A stretch of 64,000 nt of DNA from Collybiopsis luxurians FD-317 M1 (taxonomy: Eukaryota > Basidiomycota > Agaricomycetes > Agaricales > Omphalotaceae). The position numbers and the translations under genes are program-made. How positions within the stretch are numbered: the first letter of the stretch is position 1; every line of letters starts with the position of its first letter. The notes under the pieces were generated by a model. The model was not told where the DNA came from. It worked only from the letters and a program-made list of their open reading frames with translations, and made no database searches. This document shows, in pieces, positions 57,351-64,000 of the stretch. The stretch is taken from contig KN834756.1 in the NCBI GenBank assembly GCA_000827265.1, forward strand, positions 26,431 through 90,430, written 5' to 3'.

Positions 57351-58026
57351 ATGTTCAAGTCTCTCGCCCTCGTCTCCTTAACCTTATCACTCATCGGAGC
57401 ATCCGCCAACCCTGTTCGACGTGCTAATTGCAACCCCAATCCTCAGGGCCAGCCTGTATCCATTCAGAGCGCATCCCTTTCTGGGCTTGAGTGGGGTCTC
57501 GCAGCTCCCGGGGATCTTGACAGCGTTGTCATTGGCGAGTCTTATCGCGGCCTAGCCGCTCCAGATTGGTTCGTCCGTCAAAGTGGCCAATTCCCAACCA
57601 GCTATATCATCACGTATGATTTTATTATCATCATCTATCCTCTACTCGTCATCTCAAGCACATACTAATAGGGATATTACTTCTGGGTTAGCTGTCACGA
57701 TTAACGGTGGCGAGTTGACTCTTAACCCCATCAACAACACCATTTTCCAACCGTGAGTTTGTTGTCTCCCCTCAGAATCATTCGAACCCATCTTAAGTGC
57801 CTTTGACTTTTCTTTTTTATCTCTTTCCGCCCACAGTAACCAAGTATTCGATATTAACTGCGACAGTTGCGGCACTGATGTGTCTCCGGGGGGCGTTATC
57901 GGCTCTGGATGCACCATTAGTCCCCACAATTTCTCCTCTTGTATTAGCATTGGACCGACCGCTCAAGATCTCTTGCGAAACTCGGGCTGCTCACAAGCTA
58001 ACGAAGTTTACACAATATTGACGTAG
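57351..58026 (+). CDS. Small secreted Cys-containing protein, 177 aa
   Basis: Exons 57351-57613, 57672-57752 and 57837-58026; frame closes. The signal peptide MFKSLALVSLTLSLIGASA is cut before NPVRRANC. The mature protein has about seven Cys, with a CDSCGTD motif and a second half holding GSGCTISPHN, SSCISIG and NSGCSQANE. The internal pattern (GLAVTINGGELTLNP, then DINCDSC) suggests a beta-trefoil or ricin-B-like fold, but the sequence is too short to assert this. No catalytic motif is seen. It could be an extracellular effector, lectin-like protein or wall protein. A TATA box precedes it. Confidence 0.85.
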
Positions 58027-58835
58027 ATAGAGTAGTGATAATGGTCTGGATACCGAAGAGAGTTATTGCTTCGAATATAGTATACATGTTCTAATCCTTA
58101 TTCACGCATCTTAACTTGAGAAAAGAAGAATAACGCGCGTCTTAGGACTAGTGGATAGAAGATCCGATTCGCTTTCATCAATATTGGTCCAAAAAGACTG
58201 CAGGAAACCTCGTTGAATTATATATGTAGTATATTGCCAACATGCTACATCATGACGCAGCGATTCGATAAGACGGAAGAGGAAAATCGTAAGCACCATG
58301 AGCCAGTTCCTCCGGGTCTCTATTTCGCCAAAAATTTCAGTTATTTGTGACGTATTATAATGCACATGCGAAAGTAGGCTATCGCGCAGAGCGCGCGGCA
58401 AGTACGAGGCCAGAAGATGGACAAGCAATGAATTGTAGAAATTGAGGCGTCATACAAGTATCGGATCCAAGTGACGCGTTGACGCGTCGAAGGATGAGAA
58501 AAATTTTTTGATGCAATCACCTAAAACGAAGCATCCGCACTACCGACATTACGACATTGAGTGCCCAAGAAAATCCGACCATGAGGACGATACCTTCATT
58601 TCATTCCGGCCTCGTAACAGTTGCAGTTCAAGTCAAAATGATACAGAAAGAGTCGTAGGAAATTGTGTAGATTTGCAACATTAATTGCTTCTTTGCGGAC
58701 TCATTGTCAACTTATTGATGATATCAGTCGGAAGTCTCGATCAGTCGCTACTCATTCTCTTTTAAAGTGCTCTTTTCTCATCGACAATGGGTCCAACATG
58801 CATGCCGTTGTATTTTTTTTTTTCACTTCTACAAT
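58027..58835. other. Intergenic
   Basis: No gene is supported. It precedes the broken methyltransferase copy and may contain its decayed promoter, which I cannot recognise. Confidence 0.45.
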
Positions 58836-59117
58836 CGGGAGACTTTAAGGTCAGTCTACAACGGAAGTGGGTTTCATAGATGTCCGGTTTGAGGCTCAAA
58901 ATCTATCTATAGGACCGTTAGGCGAGAATGTGTGGCGCAGTAACGAATGGTGGGATGCATAGAAGGGATGAAATAGCCAATATTGGATGGAGGAGGCTAT
59001 AGCGTTGTGAAAACAGGAGAAGAATTTGAGGAACTCTTGGAGGGATCAACGCTGGATTGGAATAACTCGAACACGGCAAACTGCACCTTCTACACAATTC
59101 TAGCTTGGATGCCTTGA
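58836..59117 (+). pseudogene. Broken methyltransferase copy
   Basis: The end of exon 1 and its donor (GGAGACTTTAAGGTCAGTCT) are joined directly to the last third of exon 3 (GGGTTTCATAGATGTCCG and beyond, reading GFIDVRFEAQ). SAM-binding motifs are deleted, and stops and frameshifts follow (AT near 58960). It ends with the same last codons as the intact genes. It is closest to methyltransferase 2 at 59776. Confidence 0.85.
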
Positions 59118-59707
59118 ATCTTACCGCATACCATCTTGTACTTAGAGTATAATTCACGAGGTCGGAAATGACTGAAGGGATCATCCTTGGCGATATGGTT
59201 GGTGCTTAATGCCATACTGCTTCAAAGTGCAGATGCTTCGATTCCCGGCTGATGGCGTCAATACTTTTTCCCCATCCCTTCCCTCGTGCATCTGACGCTT
59301 GTCTTATCCAACCTCTGGCCTGCGCGATGGCCCACTTTCGCACTTTGAACTCGACTACATAGTAAATATATTTCCAGTAGTTTTGCATATCAATGTCCTA
59401 AGGCATATGATTTTTCTAGTCTGGTCGCGCTCTTTCCAGAGATTTGTGCAATTTCAAGGATCCGAGAATTTCTCATTGAGGCAGCTTGAACGTGATAGTT
59501 GCGTGGTAGATTTTTTGCGCGGCATGAATGGACTCAGTTCAGAGGATTGTTGAGTTGTAATTGTTCTAGTTTGAGAAGTAACATACCAACACAGCAACTG
59601 ATGGAAGCGAAGAACAGATCACCTCTAGAGCTCATCCACTACACCAGCCCTTCTCCTGAATAGTATTGCGATTCGTAGGGAGGCACAGATGAGCGTGTGA
59701 AGAATGC
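59118..59707. other. Intergenic
   Basis: This lies between the broken copy and methyltransferase 2. No gene seen. Confidence 0.5.
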
Positions 59708-59775
59708 AGTTTGCAGCTGGCGCCATATCATTCCCTTGCATTGTATAAATAGTCTTCTGTTATCAAACCGACCCC
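59708..59775 (+). promoter_or_regulatory. Shared promoter block of methyltransferase 2
   Basis: AGTTTGCAGCTGG, then CATATCATTCCCTTG, then TATAAATA at 59744-59751, 25 bp before the ATG. Confidence 0.75.
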
Positions 59776-60735
59776 ATGAGCATGGACGGGCATAGCCAAC
59801 AACGATACTATGCGTCAGAGCACTACCTCCTGCCTGCTGATGAGCAGGAGACTGCAAGGTCAGTCAACAGAATACAGCTCTATATTTTGAAAGACTTATT
59901 CCACGAAAGATTGAACATACAGCACCGGATCATCACCAAGGTTTTCGAGGATAAGCTTTCACTTGCGCCGCTCGAGTTGAAAACCGGAGACCGTATACTC
60001 GAAAGCGGGGCGGGGACCGGTATGGTCTTACCTCTGCCGTACATTCGACACTAAAACAGAAATGTCTTAGGCATCTGGGCTCTTGAGTTCTTTGAGCAGA
60101 ACAAGGAAGAAGGCATTCTGCTGAACATCCAGTGCATTGATATCTCGGATAAGCAGTTTCCCCGTACCCACCCTTCCAGCGTTCATTTCTCCGCACATTC
60201 TGTGGTAGAATTGCCAGGAGATTGGAGCGGAGCATTCTCATACGCACACCAGCGGCTTCTAATATTGGCAATGAACGACTCTCGTTGGCGTCAAGCAGTC
60301 GGCGAGCTATTCAGAGTACTTTCGCCTGGAGGATGGCTAGAGCTGGTTGAATCTGATACAAGACGTTTTAATTTTGACGTCGGTCCATGGTCAAAGAAGC
60401 TGAAATCCTTAGTCCTCGCCATGTATGTGGAGAAAGGGATCATCAGTGACCTAGGTGCATACCTTCCACCTATTTTGGAGCAAGTGGGTTTCATAGATGT
60501 CCGATACGAGGCTCGCCGTATATCAGTTGGGCGGTCGGGCGAGAATGGATATACTAGTGAGGAATGGGTGAAGGGTTGGAAAGGGATGAAGCAGGCTGTA
60601 CTGGACGGAGAAGGATATGGTCCTGTGCGAACAGGAGAAGAATTTGAGGAAGTCTTGGAGGGATCAACGCTGGAGTGGAATAACTCGAATGAGGCAGACT
60701 TCGTCCTCTTCACAATCCTAGCCAGGAAGCCTTAG
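59776..60735 (+). CDS. SAM-dependent methyltransferase 2 (LaeA-like), 285 aa
   Basis: Exons 59776-59858, 59910-60019 and 60071-60735 (83, 110 and 665 nt). Start MSMDGHSQQRYYASEHYLLP. Motif I LESGAGTGIWALE and the later ELFRVLSPGGWLELVE are intact. The acceptor before exon 2 (CACGAAAG) and the other junctions match those of the paralogues. Differences from copy 1 are spread through the protein, with many in the C-terminal substrate-side region (VRYEARRISVGRSGENGY). The nearby broken copy descends from this type. Confidence 0.88.
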
Positions 60736-61467
60736 GTCTTCCCAAATACCTTCATCTCAGTGAGCATTTTTGCTCAAATACTCGGCAGTTCATACAATTC
60801 CTAGTCTGGCCGTCGTAACGCTCTGGGCGACTATATTCTCAGTTAGGTAGATCACATGTTACTAAGTCGTCTTACGTTGTTTTTGTAGCCGGTTTGGGTT
60901 TGGATTGGGTTGTGTTGTATGATAGACACGAAAGCCCATTAGCTGGTGCCCTACTACTGCTATATCATCGCTGTGGCTTGACCTGGCAGTGTCCACAAGG
61001 TCATTGGCCTTTGCAGACAGAGTTTACCATATTATTATATATTACAGTGCTAGTACAATTGTACAACGTAAGTACAGCTATGGAACACATACTTCTACAT
61101 ATACACACATCCTAGATTGTCAGTGTATATTGTAGTCTGCTTAGAGGAGCCTAACACATTCCTACCACAAGGGGGGCAATATACGCATGCATGAGATACT
61201 AGCCATGAACTAGCTCCGAGTCACACTCCTCAGCATGATGATCTCTTTGATGAATATGATTTGTCGACCAGAGCTCTTCCGGTATTCCGTATAATAACGT
61301 ACCAGTACAGACACTGACAAAAACAAACAGTAGGCCATCTCATCTGCTACCAGAAATTGCTTCGAGGCATAATATCGTCATTAGTTGTGCTGATCACTGT
61401 GGGGTCAATTTTGAAGCGAAGGACTATTTATACGGCACAAGGGAAATCTGAGCATGTGAAGAATCAA
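60736..61467. other. Intergenic
   Basis: No gene is supported. Around 60890-61140 the sequence looks unlike the other spacers of the array and may be inserted DNA, but no ends were found. Confidence 0.45.
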
Positions 61468-61540
61468 GTTTGCAGATGGCCAGGAGGCGGCATATTTCCC
61501 TTGTGCCGTATAAATAGTATTTCGCTACCAGATTGACCCC
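61468..61540 (+). promoter_or_regulatory. Shared promoter block of methyltransferase 3
   Basis: AAGTTTGCAGATGG, then CATATTTCCCTTGTG, then TATAAATA at 61509-61516, 25 bp before the ATG. Confidence 0.75.
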
Positions 61541-62504
61541 ATGAACATGGACGAGTACAACCAACAACGATATTATGCCTCGAAGCAATATCTGCTACCC
61601 AACGACAAGCCGGAGACTTCACGGTTAGTCTACAGCATGCAACGTTAAAATTCGAAAGGCTTATTGCAAATAAGGTTGAACATACAGCATCGAGTCCTTA
61701 CCAGGGCTTTCGAGAACCGATTATCATTGGCTCCGTTGGAATTGCAAACCGGCGACCGTGTACTTGAAAGCGGAGCAGGAACTGGTACATTCTTGCCTCT
61801 GTACTTAGTAGAAAGCCGCTTAACTAGCAAAATCTCCAGGGATATGGGCTCTCGAGTTTTCCGAGCAGCACAAGGATGAAGGTATCGAACTGGATATAGA
61901 ATGCACTGATATATCCGACAAGCAGTTTCCCCAGTCCCACCCCTCAAATATCCGATTCTCCTTACACTCTGTGTTAGACTTGCCGGAAGAATGGAGTGGG
62001 ACGTTCTTATACGCCCATCAGCGGCTTCTCGTAGCAGCAATGAATGATGCACGTTGGCGTAAAGCCATCAGCGAACTGTTCAGAGTATTATTGCCTGGAG
62101 GATGGGTAGAGCTGGTCGAAACTGAAGCAAAGGATTTTCGCTTTGCCGTCGGCCCATATTCGGAGAAACTGACATCCTTGATAAAGTCGATGTATGCGGA
62201 AAAGGGGGTCATCGGTAACCTGGGTGCATATCTTCCTCCCCTTATGGAGGAAGCGGGTTTCGTAAATGTGCGGTGCGAGGCTCGACATCTGCCCATTGGG
62301 GAATCAGTCGAGAATGGATATCTCAGCGAGGAATGGCGGGATCTTTGGAAAGGTATGAAACAGCCGTTCCTGGAAGGAGGAGGCTATGGCTATGTGGAAA
62401 CAGAAGAAGAAATTGATGAAATGTTGGAGAGATCAACCTTGGAGTGGAATAATTTGAATGAGGCAAGCTGTACCTTCTACACAATTTTAGCTAGGAAACC
62501 TTGA
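61541..62504 (+). CDS. SAM-dependent methyltransferase 3 (LaeA-like), 285 aa
   Basis: Exons 61541-61623, 61675-61784 and 61840-62504 (83, 110 and 665 nt). Start MNMDEYNQQRYYASKQYLLP. Motif I LESGAGTGIWALE and ELFRVLLPGGWVELVE are intact. The donor of intron 1 is GTTAGT, where the other copies have GTCRGT. The C-terminal region (VRCEARHLPIGESVENGY) is nearer to copy 1 than to copy 2. The gene is intact and shares the TATA block, so it is probably expressed like its sisters. Confidence 0.88.
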
Positions 62505-63814
62505 GCTGTTTGGCACATTTCTATTTATCAATTTTTTTGTGTCCGAATAATTTTGCCCATACCTTGCGCGGCATTTTAACTAGTCTTTCAAGTTGTAAGC
62601 ACTGCTAAATTATCCGAGGGCAGTGACTAGCCCCACAAATGACCCGGGAGAGCCAGCTGGGGAATGAATCGTCTTGCATTTAATTGACTTCCATCCACTG
62701 GATGAGATTTCCTATTTGGATGCTGTCCGAGATTCCGGGGCATCGAAGTGGCATTTGCTCAATCAAAACGGTTGCTCAAGCCAAATTACCGTTCCCAATC
62801 GGAATAATGACTGATGGACAGATGAGTCTATGCATGCCCGTATTCACACCCTACATCGTATAACCACATAAATGCAGCGACGGATTGATGACCTGCTGCA
62901 CTAATTCTTGAAGTCTTTTGCTGAGTCGCGACCTCATCAAGTGCCTGGCATTGATCCTGGTTTCCAGACAATGAACGAGGCTGGTAGATAAACTCATTCA
63001 TTCATCCCGCATCATGCCTTGTTCCGAAGAAAATAGGACGAGCATGAGCATCAATGCTATACTCCGAAACAATTCTTCTCGCAGCTGATAGGTCCCAACA
63101 TTGAAGCCAGTTGACAAGGTACATATCTCCAATCGAGATGGCCTTTCACCGAAATCTTTCACTTGCACTGCAGGATATAAAAACCACGAGATCGTAGCAA
63201 GTTCCAAGATCTGATATATTATCTTGACTCTCAGGTACTTGATGGCAGGGGAGGAAACAGAACATACCGGTGATTATCTCAGAGACGTACATACTTATCT
63301 TAGAAGGACTGCCTTCATCATTTCTAGTACGACTCTGCATTCTTGAGACTGAGTACTGGGTTTCAATTAAGCTTGCACCTTGGCTGCCTGGGAGCCGGTA
63401 TACTTATGTAGTTGACATTAACCTTAACAGCCACCAATATTCATTAGAATCATGCTTCCAGTGACCATTCCAAGGAAAAGACAGTATGTATATGATCGAG
63501 ATGAATGCAGTCGATACAAAGATTGTACTATATGGGATAGTGATGAGCGGTGGAGATGATTAAGAGACATAACGATGAGGAAGAATGGAAACGTAATTCC
63601 ATAAATGAGGTATCATTGTATCCCGGCAGTGGGGCAGAGCTCATAATCAAGAGGAGCCATTAAAGTACGAAAAGCCTGGCGGATGAAGCGGCGTCATGAA
63701 GATGTAAGGGGATGAAGATGTAAGGGGATATATCAATGCGGGGGTAAAAGAAAAAAAAAAAAAGTCCAATTCTAAACGGAACTGCGCACGACGGTAGAGG
63801 TGAAACTCGTAAGA
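62505..63814. other. Intergenic
   Basis: No coding unit or repeat was recognised in this 1.3 kb between methyltransferase 3 (+) and the YKT6 3' end (-). An A-run near 63750-63762 lies by the YKT6 3' end. Confidence 0.5.
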
Positions 63815-64000
63815 TTACATGATGACGCAGCAAGAGTTTTGCTATAGGATATGATTTCAGAATCAAGCATGGTAACATAAAATAGCGGCAGTCAAACCTT
63901 CTTCGCGGTCTTGTAGAACATCTTGCTCTGGGCGGACAGCGCGTTTGATCGGTCAACAAGATTGTCGAGTTTTTCACCTCGTTCCAGGACCGACTCAATT
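63815..64000 (-). CDS. YKT6: SNARE protein Ykt6, C-terminal part; runs off right edge
   Basis: Exons: beyond 64000 to 63898, and 63841-63815, with a 56-nt intron whose donor is GTTTGA. The visible peptide is the end of the v-SNARE helix, [20 protein letters not shown] followed by [14 protein letters not shown]. The last exon encodes QNSCCVIM and a stop: a palmitoylation Cys followed by a CAAX prenylation site. Ykt6 is a lipid-anchored R-SNARE with roles in ER-Golgi, endosomal, vacuolar and autophagosome fusion. The N-terminal longin domain lies outside the window. Confidence 0.93.

Noticed and set aside
1..64000. CRISPR arrays, rRNA genes, tRNA genes
   Set aside because: No spaced short-repeat array and no rRNA-like sequence was seen. 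A scan by eye for the tRNA T-loop consensus found no convincing gene; a covariance-model search would be decisive.

Overview
The window is nuclear DNA of a filamentous basidiomycete, most likely an Agaricomycete of the order Agaricales. The evidence is eukaryotic gene structure with very short introns (mostly 48-65 nt, GT..AG, with CTNAY-like branch sites), several 4-20 nt micro-exons, and families expanded in mushroom-forming fungi: NACHT-WD40 NLRs, F-box-like proteins, DUF6533 membrane proteins, LaeA-like methyltransferases and Plavaka transposons. No species can be named. Exon models below were built by hand from splice sites; for nearly all of them the reading frame closes exactly across every exon.

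Layout. 0-4.2 kb: an AT-rich NACHT-WD40 NLR gene leaving the left edge (with a one-base frameshift), then a decayed ABC ATPase. 4.9-13.4 kb: a small unknown gene and four F-box-like genes, two of them a recent tandem duplication. 14-15.9 kb: a Ser/Thr-rich single-pass membrane protein. 17.5-28.6 kb: two inverted DUF6533 genes enclose two tandem alpha/beta hydrolases and the conserved ER-shaping gene LNP1. 29.4-34.4 kb: a DMT transporter relic and a 1,232-residue fusion of a cholesterol-oxidase-like GMC flavoprotein with an alpha/beta hydrolase. 34.9-38.7 kb: a repeat-rich graveyard with a MITE, a USE1 SNARE relic, a Plavaka relic, an LTR and a duplicated DUF6533 tail. 40-54.9 kb: mostly conserved genes, namely the bHLH factor CBF1, the endosomal exchanger NHX1, a divergent G-alpha protein, an F-box-like gene and a coiled-coil gene. 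55.7-62.5 kb: three intact methyltransferases and one broken copy in tandem, each intact copy with the same TATA promoter block, with a small secreted Cys-rich protein gene between them. The right edge holds the C-terminus of the SNARE YKT6.

How the parts relate. Conserved housekeeping genes (LNP1, CBF1, NHX1, YKT6) are interspersed with fast-evolving tandem families that could sense or respond to the environment: NLR, F-box, DUF6533, divergent G-alpha, methyltransferases and the secreted protein. The gene-poor stretches carry transposon remnants and segmental duplications. The most unusual items are the GMC-hydrolase fusion with a Cys at the expected nucleophile position, the G-alpha gene with a 5-nt exon, two GC-AG introns and Thr in place of the catalytic Gln, and the methyltransferase array with its shared promoter module.
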